A DNA stretch of 64,000 nucleotides from Roseibium marinum (lineage in GTDB: Bacteria; Pseudomonadota; Alphaproteobacteria; Rhizobiales; Stappiaceae): NCBI RefSeq assembly GCF_002906165.1, contig NZ_PPCN01000001.1, forward strand, positions 1,178,001 to 1,242,000. Direction: 5' to 3'. The position numbers and the translations under genes were made by a program. Positions 47,957-56,836 of this stretch are shown here, one piece after another. Each line of letters opens with the position of its first letter. Position 1 is the stretch's first letter. The notes beneath the pieces are model-generated. The model worked only from the letters and a program-made list of their open reading frames with translations, was not told the DNA's origin and searched no databases.

Positions 47957-50900
47957 TCAGATGACGTAGTAAAGGTCGTCCGCGGATTCTGTCATCCAGT
48001 CCGTCATGCGGTCGAATGTCATCGGTCTGGCGATCAGATATCCCTGGATCGAAAAATCGCCCATCATCCGCAGGCGGTCATACTGCGCTTCCGTTTCCAC
48101 CCCTTCGCAAACGATGCCGATATTCAGGGACCGCGCGAGATGGATGAGCTGGTTGACAACAGCTTCCTTTTTCGGGTCCTGGAGCATCTGGTTGGTGAAT
48201 GATTTGTCGATCTTCAGTCCGTTTATCGGCAGGTCGGCAACATGGGTCAAAGAGGCGTAACCGGTCCCGAAATCGTCCAGTTCGATATGAACACCGAGAT
48301 CGTAAAGCTCCTCGAGTGCCTCCAGGTGCCCGGACCGGTTGTCGCTCAGGAAGACGGATTCCAGCACTTCCGCGGTGATCCGCTCAGGTCCGATATTGTA
48401 TTTCACCATCGCTTCCTTGAAGTGCTCCGCGAGCAGGCCGGAAGCCAGATGGGAGGGGGAAATATTGATGGACACCCGACCGAAGTCGAGACGCGAATCC
48501 AGCCAGTGCCTTGCCGCGGCCAGCGCGGTGTCGATGACGATCCTGCCCAGAACGGGTGCGAGGCTGGTCTTTTCGACAATCGGGAGAAACTCGGCGGGAG
48601 ACAGCAGTCCGCGTTCGGGATGCTCCCATCGGACCAGCGCCTCAACACCCGTGATTGACTGGGACCTGAGATTCACCTGGGGCTGGAAGACCAGAATGAA
48701 CTGATCGTTCTTGACTGCGTCATGAAGTTCCAGCTCGACCTTTGCCTCGGCCTCGCTGTCGGTTTTCATGTCTGTCCTGAAGAAGGTGTAACGATCCTTG
48801 CCTTTTTCCTTCGACTGGTAGAGCGCCAGGTCCGCATTCACCAGCAGGGTGTCGAAATCGTTTCCATCCTCCGGACACAGGGCGATACCCATGCTGACCG
48901 TCGGCCAGAACCTTGTGCCGCTGAATTCCATTGGGGCGCGCATGAGCCGGCGTGCGCGTTCGCACAGTTCATTTGGATCCGACGTGCTGCTGTTCGCCAG
49001 AATGACGAATTCATCGCCGCCCCAGCGATAAGCCGTACCGAGCCCGCGGCAGACCTGCCGTAACCTGCGGCCGGTTTCCTCCAGGCAATGGTCGCCGGCA
49101 AGGTGCCCCAACGTATCGTTGACCCGTTTGAACCCGTCCATATCGACATGGGCCAGGAACGCGGGCCGGTCGGAACGGGAGAAGCGGTTTTTCGCATCCC
49201 GCTGGCACCCGGCACGGTTCGACAGCTTGGTCAGCGGGTCGAAATAGGCCAGACGTTCCGCGCGGACCTTTGCCTCACGGGTCTCGTTTTCCCTCTGCAC
49301 ACGTTCGGAAACGTCATTTGCAATGGCGATGAGCAGATCCCTGTCGTCGTTCCTCAAGAGCTGGACCCGCAGGTCGACGGGATATTCCGAACCGTCTTTG
49401 CGCTTGTGAAGACTTTCCACGGAGAGACTTTCCCTGGAGCCGGTCAAAAGAGGTGTCACGTCCCTGCGGATCGACTCCGCGTCATAGACCGGATTGATGT
49501 CCCAGATATGCCGGGACTTGATGTCCTTAAGCCGGTAGCCGAGGTTATTGAGCGCGCATTTGTTCGCGTATTCGATAAGGAAGGTCTGCGTGTTCAGAAT
49601 AAAGATCTCGTTCAGCGAGGACTCCAGAATATTCGCCAGCAGATTGTTCCGTCTCTCGGCGAGGCGGCGCTCGGTAATGTCGTGCAGCGTTCCGATAATC
49701 CTGGCCGCCTTGCCGTCCGCGCCAGCCAGGACGTATCCGCGCACATGCACGTAGCGGACGTCGCCGTGATCCTGGACAAGACTATGCTCGAAATCGAAGT
49801 CTCCGCACACCGCGATCGCCCTCTTGACATGGGCATGTGTCGCGATGAACTCCTTTTCCGGGATCTGCGCATGGACACTGGCCTGGATTTCCTCGGCAGG
49901 CAGGTCTCTGGGAATATTCATGATGCGGTAGAACTCGTCGGTTCCATGAAGTTCGTTTGTCGCGATGTCCCGTTCCCAGCTGCCGACGCCGGCAATACGC
50001 TGTGCTTCAGTCAGCTGAAAGGCACTGTGTTCCAGCTTCCTTGTATTTTCCCGCACTTCCGCCTCCAGGCGTGATGTCGTCCTTTGAACGGAAGATTGCA
50101 GCCTTGACAGCAGACGGTGAATGACGGTCCACGACAGGAGCGCCAGTCCGATGCCCGCCAAGAGCGAAAACAGGGTCTGCTGGGCGAAGACCCAGACATT
50201 GCGGGTGACGTCCTTGACCAGGACGAGTTTGACGGGACGGTCCGTTCCTGTCACGGGAACGGGCAGGTCGCGCAACACATAGATCCTGCGCTCGTGCAAC
50301 AGGACCTTGTTGATGCTGTCAAACCAGCTGAAGCCGGCGATGGAGGCGATATCGGGGCCGCCCGGCACCGGACCGCCGATGTTCTCGTAGTGGAAACTTT
50401 GGCCTTTGAGGCCGTAGCTTTCCCCCGCTTCCGCGACCTTGACGATCTGCGCATCCACCGCGGAGCTCGTAAAGGCCAGCGCGCTCTCGATATCGATTGC
50501 GAGCTTGAGGTAACCAAGCAGCTTGCCGTTGGAAGTCCATGGACGGAAAACACTGACGACGGCCTCTGCGTCCGGTCCGAGTTCAATTCCGCTGGTCCGG
50601 CGGGACAGGTTTGCACTCAGGTCGGACTGAAAGGAGATATCGCGGCTGCCCGGGTGGGGTCCGTGGCGGTCGCCGGCGGTGTCCGGTTCCACCGCACGGA
50701 ATATGAGCTTTTGATCCGCGCCGTAAATCGTGAATTCGGCAATGTGCAGCCCGTCCGGCTTCCGGGCGAAAACGCCGGCCGCGAGTTTTCTGATTTCGGT
50801 AGAATTCTTCTCCCCGATGGCCGTCTGCAGGGCGCTGTCCGTACTGATGGTGCTGACAGCCTGATCGAGCGTTTCGCTACCAAGCGCCTTTTGCCGGGTG

Positions 50901-51271
50901 AGCAGTCTTTCGACCGTCCGCACGAGCTGCTCCTGCGGTTCGCTCATGCTTCGGTAGGCGGAAACGATATTCTGAATGGTCAGGACGGCGACGGTCAGGG
51001 CAAAGATCGACAGAAAGATGTTCCTGAGCGGTTTTTCGAATTGAACATCCTCGCCGCAGCACCACAGCTCAAGAGCCCTGTCGAGGCGCGCGCTGACGCC
51101 CGGAAGCCGATGCTTTCTTCCCTGAGGGCCTTGTCTGTCAGCTGTTTCCTGTTTGCCCACTCGAAATACCCGTGCCCCTGAGCAGCGTATGCTGCGCACC
51201 TTTCGGCCAGATTGTCCGCTGCGTCGCGTTCCACCGGATCGCGGTAGAATGGCACAAACAGCCAATGCCAT
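47957..51271 (-). CDS. GGDEF-EAL c-di-GMP signalling protein with CHASE/CACHE-like sensor and PAS domains
   Basis: About 1104 residues. After a basic 75-residue N-terminus come a membrane helix (about 80-100), a periplasmic sensor (about 100-370), a second helix (about 370-395), two PAS-type domains (about 420-660), GGDEF and EAL. Both catalytic domains look active: RWGGDEFVI; EALVRWEH, DDFGTGYASL, KIDKSF and CEGVET. No RxxD inhibitory site precedes GGDEF. It probably switches between synthesis and hydrolysis in response to an external ligand. The true start may be later, as the first 75 residues look non-protein-like. Confidence 0.9.
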   Translation of the reverse strand: MALAVCAILPRSGGTRRSGQSGRKVRSIRCSGARVFRVGKQETADRQGPQGRKHRLPGVSARLDRALELWCCGEDVQFEKPLRNIFLSIFALTVAVLTIQNIVSAYRSMSEPQEQLVRTVERLLTRQKALGSETLDQAVSTISTDSALQTAIGEKNSTEIRKLAAGVFARKPDGLHIAEFTIYGADQKLIFRAVEPDTAGDRHGPHPGSRDISFQSDLSANLSRRTSGIELGPDAEAVVSVFRPWTSNGKLLGYLKLAIDIESALAFTSSAVDAQIVKVAEAGESYGLKGQSFHYENIGGPVPGGPDIASIAGFSWFDSINKVLLHERRIYVLRDLPVPVTGTDRPVKLVLVKDVTRNVWVFAQQTLFSLLAGIGLALLSWTVIHRLLSRLQSSVQRTTSRLEAEVRENTRKLEHSAFQLTEAQRIAGVGSWERDIATNELHGTDEFYRIMNIPRDLPAEEIQASVHAQIPEKEFIATHAHVKRAIAVCGDFDFEHSLVQDHGDVRYVHVRGYVLAGADGKAARIIGTLHDITERRLAERRNNLLANILESSLNEIFILNTQTFLIEYANKCALNNLGYRLKDIKSRHIWDINPVYDAESIRRDVTPLLTGSRESLSVESLHKRKDGSEYPVDLRVQLLRNDDRDLLIAIANDVSERVQRENETREAKVRAERLAYFDPLTKLSNRAGCQRDAKNRFSRSDRPAFLAHVDMDGFKRVNDTLGHLAGDHCLEETGRRLRQVCRGLGTAYRWGGDEFVILANSSTSDPNELCERARRLMRAPMEFSGTRFWPTVSMGIALCPEDGNDFDTLLVNADLALYQSKEKGKDRYTFFRTDMKTDSEAEAKVELELHDAVKNDQFILVFQPQVNLRSQSITGVEALVRWEHPERGLLSPAEFLPIVEKTSLAPVLGRIVIDTALAAARHWLDSRLDFGRVSINISPSHLASGLLAEHFKEAMVKYNIGPERITAEVLESVFLSDNRSGHLEALEELYDLGVHIELDDFGTGYASLTHVADLPINGLKIDKSFTNQMLQDPKKEAVVNQLIHLARSLNIGIVCEGVETEAQYDRLRMMGDFSIQGYLIARPMTFDRMTDWMTESADDLYYVI

Positions 51272-51436
51272 TTTTCTCAATAGTCGCGAATGGTTAAATT
51301 GTTTTGAACAAGTTTCTTAAAGAGAGTTAATTGGAAGCATTTCAATATTGAAAATTATCGAGAATATTCTCTAATTTCACGGAATTTCAAAGTTAATAAT
51401 AGGTATTAAATAGTATAACTTTAGGTCAGGAACTGA

Positions 51437-52342
51437 TCAGGTTGTAAAAAAATCCAGCAATGCTTGAGTCGTGTGCTCAGGAGATTCTTCAGGGAGAAAG
51501 TGTCCACAGGACAGAACCTCGCCTTTGGCCTGCGGACACCATATCCGCCACATTGCCAGGGGATCCTCCACGCTGCCTGCAATTCCCTTGTCACCCCAAA
51601 GAGCGAGCAGGGGCACGCGGATTCTGTTGCCGGCCTCCAGGTCCGTCCTGTCGTGCTGGTAGTCGACTGTCGCACCTGCCCGGTAGTCCTCGCAAGTGGC
51701 GGAAATCCGGTCCGGATCGCAGAACCAGTTGCGATTGTGGGCGAGCGCATCCTCTGAAAAGCAGGTCAGGGTCTTGTCGCCGGTCCAGCTCGCCAGAGTA
51801 TGTTCCAGGAACCGGATCGGAGACGCCGCGATGAGCTTTTCGGGGAAGGGGGCAGGCTGCGCCAGGAACATCCAGTGATATATCTTCAGCCCGAATTGCC
51901 GGTCCAGCCTGTCCCAGTAATCGGACGTCGGCAGGATGTCGAGGACCGCCAGTTTTTCGACCGCTTCCGGTTTGTCCAGTGCCAGACGGTAGGCTACCCG
52001 TCCGCCGCGGTCGTGCCCGGCGAGAAAGAAACGGCGGTGGCCGAGCACCTGCATCATCTCGGCGACGGCCTCGGCCATGGCACGCTTGGAATAGGCCGCG
52101 TGATCGTCGCTGAGGGGCGGAACGGAGGATCCGCCGTAGCCGGGAAGGTCGGGCAGGACAAGTGTGAAGCGATCCGCGAGGCGCGCTGCGATCTTGTGCC
52201 AGATGACGTGGGATTGCGGATAACCGTGCAAAAGCAGAAGCGGGGGACCGGAACCGCCGACGCGGCAAAACAGCCGGGCGCTCGCGGTCTCCACGGTGAT
52301 GCTTTCAAACCCCGGGAACATATCCGGCAAATTACTTTTCAA
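51437..52342 (-). CDS. Alpha/beta hydrolase, fluoroacetate dehalogenase-like
   Basis: 301 residues. Opening MFPGFESITVETASARLFCR, HGYPQSHVIWHK and the nucleophile elbow GHDRGGRVAY are the fluoroacetate/haloacetate dehalogenase pattern. Asp111 is the nucleophile, R112 and R115 would hold the carboxylate, and D135 and H281 complete the triad. H156, W157, W186 and Y220 match the halide pocket. Every one is offset by exactly one residue from the numbering I recall for the Rhodopseudomonas RPA1163 enzyme. It likely hydrolyses haloacetates to glycolate in the cytoplasm. The region 51272-51436 upstream of it is AT-rich and gene-free. Confidence 0.85.
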   Translation of the reverse strand: MKSNLPDMFPGFESITVETASARLFCRVGGSGPPLLLLHGYPQSHVIWHKIAARLADRFTLVLPDLPGYGGSSVPPLSDDHAAYSKRAMAEAVAEMMQVLGHRRFFLAGHDRGGRVAYRLALDKPEAVEKLAVLDILPTSDYWDRLDRQFGLKIYHWMFLAQPAPFPEKLIAASPIRFLEHTLASWTGDKTLTCFSEDALAHNRNWFCDPDRISATCEDYRAGATVDYQHDRTDLEAGNRIRVPLLALWGDKGIAGSVEDPLAMWRIWCPQAKGEVLSCGHFLPEESPEHTTQALLDFFTT

Positions 52343-52419
52343 GCCCTTCTCCCCGCCGCGAGTTCAAGGAAAAACTAGATCTTTTTCCGTGCCGATGAAA
52401 GCATCGCGCCGGAGGTGCG

Positions 52420-53697
52420 CTAGCTGTTGTTCTCGCGTTCGATCGCCCGCCAGCCGATATCGGACCGGCAAAAGCCGTCCGGCCAGTCGATCTTCGAGAT
52501 CGCTTCATAGGCGGCCTGCCGGGCCTCAAGGACGCTGGATCCGAGAGCGGTCACGTTCAGAACCCGGCCGCCATTGGCAAGCAGGCGTCCACCTTCCCGC
52601 TTCGTCCCGGCGTGAAAGACTTCAAGCCGGTCGGAGGAAAGCGGGTCCAGGCCACGGATTTCCGTTCCCTTGTCGTAGTTTCCCGGATAGCCATCGGCCG
52701 CCATGACGACGCAGATCGCGGCTTCGTCGCGCCATTGCGCGGAAGCAGTCGCGAGCCTTCCGTCGACGCTGGCAAGGATCAGCTCCAGCAGGTCGCTTTT
52801 CAGCCGCATCATCATCACCTGGCATTCCGGATCGCCGAAGCGGGTGTTGTATTCGATGAGTTTCGGACCGTCCTCGGTCATCATCAGGCCCGCGTAAAGC
52901 ACGCCCTTGAACGGCGTGCCGCGTCCGGCCAGCGTCTCGATTGTCGGTTCGATGATCGTCTTCATGACGTCCGCGATCAGCGGGCCGGTCAGGACGGGCG
53001 CGGGGGAATAGGCACCCATGCCGCCGGTGTTCGGGCCCTCGTCGCCGTCGAAGGCGCGTTTGTGATCCTGTGCGGTTGCCAGCGGCAGGGCGTGCGTGCC
53101 GTCCGACAGCACGAAAAAGCTGGCTTCCTCGCCCTGCAGGAACTCCTCGATGACGACTTCCGCCCCGGCGGCACCGAACGAGCCTTCAAAACAGGCCGTC
53201 ACCGCGTCCTCAGCTTCCTGCAAGGTCATGGCGACGACAACGCCTTTGCCGGCGGCAAGCCCGTCGGCCTTGACGACAATGGGGGCCCCTTTTTCCCGGA
53301 CATAGGCAAAGGCCGCGTCGCGCGTGTCGAAGCGGCCGTAGCCTGCTGTCGGAATGCCGGCTTCGTCACAGACGCCTTTGGTGAAGGCCTTGGAGCCTTC
53401 GAGCTGAGCAGCCGCCCTGCTCGGACCGAAAGCCTTCAGTCCGGCCGCTTCCAGATCGTCCACCAGTCCGGCCACCAGGGGGGCTTCCGGTCCGACCACC
53501 ACGAGGTCGATGCCCTTTGCCCGGCAGAAGTCGATCACTGCCTGATGGTTCGAGACATCCAGATCGCATAGCTCCGCCACCTGGGCGATGCCGGCATTGC
53601 CCGGCGCGGCATAAAGCTTGGTCAGCCGTGGAGATTTCGCCAGCGCCCAGGCCAGGGAGTGTTCGCGGCCACCGGATCCGATGAGGAGAAGTTTCAT
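52420..53697 (-). CDS. purD: Phosphoribosylamine-glycine ligase (GARS)
   Basis: 425 residues, full length: N-terminal [19 protein letters not shown], the ATP-grasp core ([28 protein letters not shown]) and the C-terminal MKSDLLELI region. It makes GAR in the second step of purine synthesis. ATG start at 53697. It stands alone, without other pur genes in this window. Confidence 0.96.
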   Translation of the reverse strand: MKLLLIGSGGREHSLAWALAKSPRLTKLYAAPGNAGIAQVAELCDLDVSNHQAVIDFCRAKGIDLVVVGPEAPLVAGLVDDLEAAGLKAFGPSRAAAQLEGSKAFTKGVCDEAGIPTAGYGRFDTRDAAFAYVREKGAPIVVKADGLAAGKGVVVAMTLQEAEDAVTACFEGSFGAAGAEVVIEEFLQGEEASFFVLSDGTHALPLATAQDHKRAFDGDEGPNTGGMGAYSPAPVLTGPLIADVMKTIIEPTIETLAGRGTPFKGVLYAGLMMTEDGPKLIEYNTRFGDPECQVMMMRLKSDLLELILASVDGRLATASAQWRDEAAICVVMAADGYPGNYDKGTEIRGLDPLSSDRLEVFHAGTKREGGRLLANGGRVLNVTALGSSVLEARQAAYEAISKIDWPDGFCRSDIGWRAIERENNS

Positions 53698-53873
53698 GAG
53701 TGTCCAGTCTCAAAAGCAGATTGACGCCGCGCTGAGTTTTGCTGCCCGCGGCGACTTGTCGAATTCGATGCCGCGGGGTCTATCACGCGGACAGGTGAGC
53801 TGCAATTCGAGGAGCGGCAAACGGCCGGGATTTCCCGGATGCGACTCTCAGAACCGGAGATCTGCGGCGGCAA

Positions 53874-54641
53874 TCATCCGCCCACGGTCACGCGGCAGTA
53901 AAGGATATTGTCCATTTCCAGGTCCTGGCCCCAGATCAATCTGGCGCTGCCGTTCCAGGTGATCCGGTCATAGCCGCCCTTGGGGCTGACATCCCCGGCG
54001 CTGTGCACGGTGGCCGCCGGCCAGGAGCTGTCGTCAAAATCCGGGGCCATCCAGTTGGCCGGCGCCGGCGTTACGGTCTGCGCGCAACTGGCGCTGGAGA
54101 CATCCGGCTTGCGGTCGCTCTCACACGACCGGTCGGCCGGTGCCGACTGAACCGTCAGGCAGCGCCAGTCGGATCCTGTCGCGGCCAGAAACCTGCCTGA
54201 GGCGGCATCATGGAACTGGGCGATCGCGCCGCCGTCGCCCATCTGCTGACGGCGGGTGCCTATATATTCAAGGCCGGTATCGTTTTCCATGAAATCGCGG
54301 AACTCGAACGCGATTGTCATCGGCAAATCGGCGTTGAATTCGAACCGTTCGGCATTGAAGGAGCGCTCCGTACGGATGGAGACGCTGTCCTCCAGAAGCG
54401 GCGACCCGTTGATGTAAAGCTTGAACCAGTTGTCCACCCAGACCCCACCGAGGATCCTGTGCGCCCCAGCGGAACTGATCGTGCTTTCATTCAGGTCCTG
54501 TCCCTGGACACCGCGCGGAGGAGGGGCTTTGCCACCCGGTGGCGGCGGCGGCTTCTGTGCGAAGGCTGCAGCCGGGACGGCCGCCAGGGCGACGGCGACG
54601 GTGACAGCGAATTTTGAGGTAAGAATTGCGGAAAGCTTCAC
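53874..54641 (-). CDS. Secreted beta-sandwich protein of unknown function
   Basis: 255 residues from GTG 54641 (GGAG 8 nt upstream; an ATG 12 bp earlier is possible). Signal peptide (about 1-28, AFAQ), a Pro/Gly linker, then a beta-rich domain with WVDNWFKLYING, FEFRDFMENDTGLEY and a late NWMAPDFDDSSWPAA...IWGQDLEMDNILYCRVTV. The DFDDSSW and DN-x4-CR pieces recall galactose-binding-like sandwich proteins. Four to six Cys suggest disulfides. Family not identified. Confidence 0.6.
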   Translation of the reverse strand: MKLSAILTSKFAVTVAVALAAVPAAAFAQKPPPPPGGKAPPPRGVQGQDLNESTISSAGAHRILGGVWVDNWFKLYINGSPLLEDSVSIRTERSFNAERFEFNADLPMTIAFEFRDFMENDTGLEYIGTRRQQMGDGGAIAQFHDAASGRFLAATGSDWRCLTVQSAPADRSCESDRKPDVSSASCAQTVTPAPANWMAPDFDDSSWPAATVHSAGDVSPKGGYDRITWNGSARLIWGQDLEMDNILYCRVTVGG

Positions 54642-54773
54642 AACGTGCTCCATCTGTCGGCCACGATATGGTCACTATGACGCTTTGCGGAACGAAATTC
54701 ACCTCTGCTAGATGTTAAAGTGCCGATGAATACAAGCGGCGGCCGGAAGGGCCGCCGGATCTGCGAATCTCGG

Positions 54774-55730
54774 ATGGGCAGGAAGATGTTTTTTTCAACC
54801 AAGGACACAGGCCCGGTCGCCGATGCGGTGAAGCAGCATTGGGTCGACACGCGGCTTCCGGCGGCCCTGCGCCCCTACGCGCGGCTGGCCCGCTGGGAAC
54901 GGCCCATCGGCTGGTGGCTGCTGCTCTGGCCGTGCTGGTGGTCCGCCGCCCTTGCCGCGATTGCCGCCGGCAACGGCTGGCCGAACCTGTGGCATCTGGT
55001 TCTTTTCCTGGTAGGCGCCGTGGCGATGCGCGGGGCAGGCTGCACCTATAACGATCTTGTCGACGTGGATATAGATGCCAAGGTTGCGCGCACACGTTCC
55101 CGGCCGATTCCGGCCGGACAGGTGACGAAAAACCAGGCGAGGATCTTTCTTGTGCTGCAGGGACTGATCGGACTGGCCGTCCTGCTGCAGTTCAACAGCT
55201 TTACAATCGGTCTCGGCATTGCCTCGCTGATCCCCGTCGCCATCTACCCGTTCATGAAACGCGTCACCAACTGGCCGCAGCTTTTTCTTGGCTTCGCGTT
55301 TTCCTGGGGCGCGCTGATGGGCTGGGCGGCTGTGTTCGGATCGCTGGGCTGGGCGCCCGTCCTGCTGTATCTCGGCGGCATCTGCTGGACCATCGGCTAC
55401 GACACGATCTATGCCCATCAGGACAAGGAGGACGACGCGTTGGTCGGTGTCAGGTCGACGGCGCGGCTATTCGGCACGCGCACCAAACCGGCCCTGATCC
55501 TGCTCTACGCTGCCGCCACCGGACTGTTCATGCTGGCCGCCACCGCCGCCGACGCGGGCCCGGCCGCCTTTCTGGGTATTGTGGCGGGCGTCGTCCATCT
55601 CGGCTGGCAGGTCATCGTTCTGGACATCGACGACGGCGACCAGTGTCTCAGGCTGTTCCGCTCCAACGGCACCTATGGTTGGATCCTGTTCGCCGGGTTT
55701 TGCACCGACGCGCTGATCGGGTGGTTGTGA
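54774..55730 (+). CDS. ubiA: 4-hydroxybenzoate polyprenyltransferase
   Basis: About 318 residues with eight membrane helices. The first Asp-rich motif is NDLVDVDIDAKVARTRSRPI and the second is DTIYAHQDKEDD; they hold the Mg-diphosphate. It attaches the isoprenoid side chain to 4-hydroxybenzoate in ubiquinone synthesis. The start is uncertain: ATG 54774 is used, with alternatives at 54720, 54726 and 54786 and no good ribosome site at any. It normally neighbours the DUF6101 gene; here a toxin-antitoxin cassette intervenes. Confidence 0.93.
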   Translation: MGRKMFFSTKDTGPVADAVKQHWVDTRLPAALRPYARLARWERPIGWWLLLWPCWWSAALAAIAAGNGWPNLWHLVLFLVGAVAMRGAGCTYNDLVDVDIDAKVARTRSRPIPAGQVTKNQARIFLVLQGLIGLAVLLQFNSFTIGLGIASLIPVAIYPFMKRVTNWPQLFLGFAFSWGALMGWAAVFGSLGWAPVLLYLGGICWTIGYDTIYAHQDKEDDALVGVRSTARLFGTRTKPALILLYAAATGLFMLAATAADAGPAAFLGIVAGVVHLGWQVIVLDIDDGDQCLRLFRSNGTYGWILFAGFCTDALIGWL

Positions 55731-55808
55731 GGCAAGGGGAGGCAAAAAGAGGCCCCGCCGCGCGGAACCTTTCCATAATTTTGCTTCACAAAGAGGAATG
55801 GTTCACGC

Positions 55809-55908
55809 TCACGAGCGCGCGATGATTTCGCGTTCGTTTCGATGGACAGCCGTTGCCGTTGACGGACAGCCGGGCGCGCGTCTGTTGAGAAAGCGTGGAC
55901 GGCGGCCT
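55809..55908 (-). repeat. Distal copy of a 100-bp direct repeat (DUF6101 gene 3' end)
   Basis: It aligns without gaps to 56737-56836 with about 12 differences in 100 bp. It begins TCACGAGCGCGCGATGAT (the complement of the DUF6101 stop region) and ends GTGGACGGCGGCCT. It marks the outer boundary of the ParDE cassette. Confidence 0.85.
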
Positions 55909-55916
55909 ATGAGCAT
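55809..55916 (-). pseudogene. DUF6101 3'-end fragment
   Basis: The frame MLIGRRPRFLNRR continues to NEREIIARS-stop and matches the final roughly 33 residues of the DUF6101 protein encoded at 56737-57327 (GRRPRFLNRRLPGRP ... NEREIIARS). No coding body precedes it; a stop lies just upstream in frame. It is either the original gene tail displaced by the cassette or a duplicate. Confidence 0.7.
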
Positions 55917-56020
55917 GCGCAATTACCAGCGCTGGGCGTTGCAAACCTTGGAAAACCCTCGTCCAGAAAATCATGGGACTGCATGGCCAGAACAGCATAA
56001 TCGGAAATTTGCGTGGTCAT
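55907..56020 (-). CDS. Very small ORF downstream of the toxin gene
   Basis: 37 codons beginning MTTQISDYAVLAMQSHDFLD, with GTGGAG 3-8 nt before the ATG and 25 bp after the toxin stop. Its stop (TAG) lies at the edge of the distal repeat, so it may be truncated by the cassette boundary. The length and ribosome site make translation plausible; function unknown. Confidence 0.35.
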   Translation of the reverse strand: MTTQISDYAVLAMQSHDFLDEGFPRFATPSAGNCACS

Positions 56021-56045
56021 TCGCTCCACCCCGAGTATCCGGCAC

Positions 56046-56417
56046 TCATTCAGGCTTGCGTGCGGACTCAGCCAGAAGCCTCGTCAGCATTTTCCTGATG
56101 TGGTTCTGGGCGCCGAAAAAGACTGCGGCCACGAAGATCCTGTTTTGCTCGGGGTAGGCAACGAACCAGACCGCCGCCTGATCGCGGCGCACGAAGCGCA
56201 GACCCGGCAAGATATCGGGCCTGAGCGTGCCGATAAACGGCGTCGCCACGAGGTCGTCAATAGAGGTTTGGATTGCTCTGAGACGTTTCGCTGCGTGTTC
56301 GAAAGCGGACTCCCGGTCTTCTCCCAGGTCGACGTAAGTCAGGAACAGATGGTCGAAGATGAGCTCGAAATCGCGTTCCGCGGCAACCGAATAGTCAAGT
56401 GTCCACACGCAGGCCAC
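56046..56417 (-). CDS. parE: RelE/ParE superfamily toxin
   Basis: 123 residues. The pattern LDYSVAAERDFELIFDHL at the front, ESAFEHAAKRLRAIQTSI in the middle, LRPDILPGLRFVRRDQAAVWFV and a final IFVAAVFFGAQNHIRKML are typical of ParE-type toxins (two helices then a beta sheet). Such toxins poison gyrase; RelE-like mRNA cleavage is less likely because the usual catalytic basic and Tyr residues are not evident. It overlaps the antitoxin gene by 23 bp, antitoxin first. Confidence 0.85.
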   Translation of the reverse strand: MACVWTLDYSVAAERDFELIFDHLFLTYVDLGEDRESAFEHAAKRLRAIQTSIDDLVATPFIGTLRPDILPGLRFVRRDQAAVWFVAYPEQNRIFVAAVFFGAQNHIRKMLTRLLAESARKPE

Positions 56418-56670
56418 GACGTTTTCGCTCGATCATGGTCTCTGTCCGGCGTTCCATGTCCGCTGCCGGAACAGTCTGCCCATGCAGACGCTGTTCGAGG
56501 AGCTCGCGCAAGGCCCGGGCCTCGAGAGACTCCAGCTCGTTTTTTTGACGCAGCAGTTCCAGGCCCTGCTGCAGCACGGAACTGAGGCTTGAGAACTGGC
56601 CGGAGTCCACAAGGGACCGCGCGAAGGCGTCCTGTTGTTCTGTCAGCGAAATTGATGATTTGATGCTCAT
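56395..56670 (-). CDS. parD: ParD-type antitoxin (CopG/Arc-like)
   Basis: 91 residues: N-terminal ribbon-helix-helix (MSIKSSISLTEQQDAFARSL, then SGQFSSLSSVLQQGLELL) and a charged C-terminal helix that would wrap the toxin. The SSLSSVLQQGLELL block is the ParD signature. As in other modules it likely represses its own promoter with the toxin. Upstream lies the proximal repeat and the DUF6101 gene. Confidence 0.85.
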   Translation of the reverse strand: MSIKSSISLTEQQDAFARSLVDSGQFSSLSSVLQQGLELLRQKNELESLEARALRELLEQRLHGQTVPAADMERRTETMIERKRRGLRVDT

Positions 56671-56736
56671 CCGATGCTCCTGGACAACAAGGTGCTACCC
56701 AGTAGCATCGATGTCAAGCGCATGTTCCACAGATCT

Positions 56737-56836
56737 TCACGAGCGCGCGATGATCTCGCGTTCGTTTCCATGCACAGCCGTTGCCTCCGCCGGACGGCCT
56801 GGCAGGCGTCTGTTGAGAAAGCGTGGGCGGCGGCCT
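56737..56836 (-). repeat. Proximal copy of the 100-bp direct repeat (in-frame DUF6101 3' end)
   Basis: Forms the actual 3' end of the DUF6101 gene, including its stop codon. About 88% identical to the distal copy 928 bp away; most differences fall in the middle third and the coding frame is kept in both copies. Confidence 0.85.

Larger units (their letters stand above)
55809..56836 (-). mobile_element. ParDE cassette bounded by 100-bp direct repeats in the DUF6101 3' end
   Basis: The unit of 928 bp plus one extra repeat copy holds a small ORF, a ParE-type toxin gene and a ParD-type antitoxin gene, all on the minus strand, between the converging ubiA and DUF6101 genes. The repeats encode the last roughly 33 codons of DUF6101, so the gene stays intact. 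There is no recombinase. This is inferred to be a gene-end-targeting mini-element or the product of unequal recombination. Confidence 0.55.
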
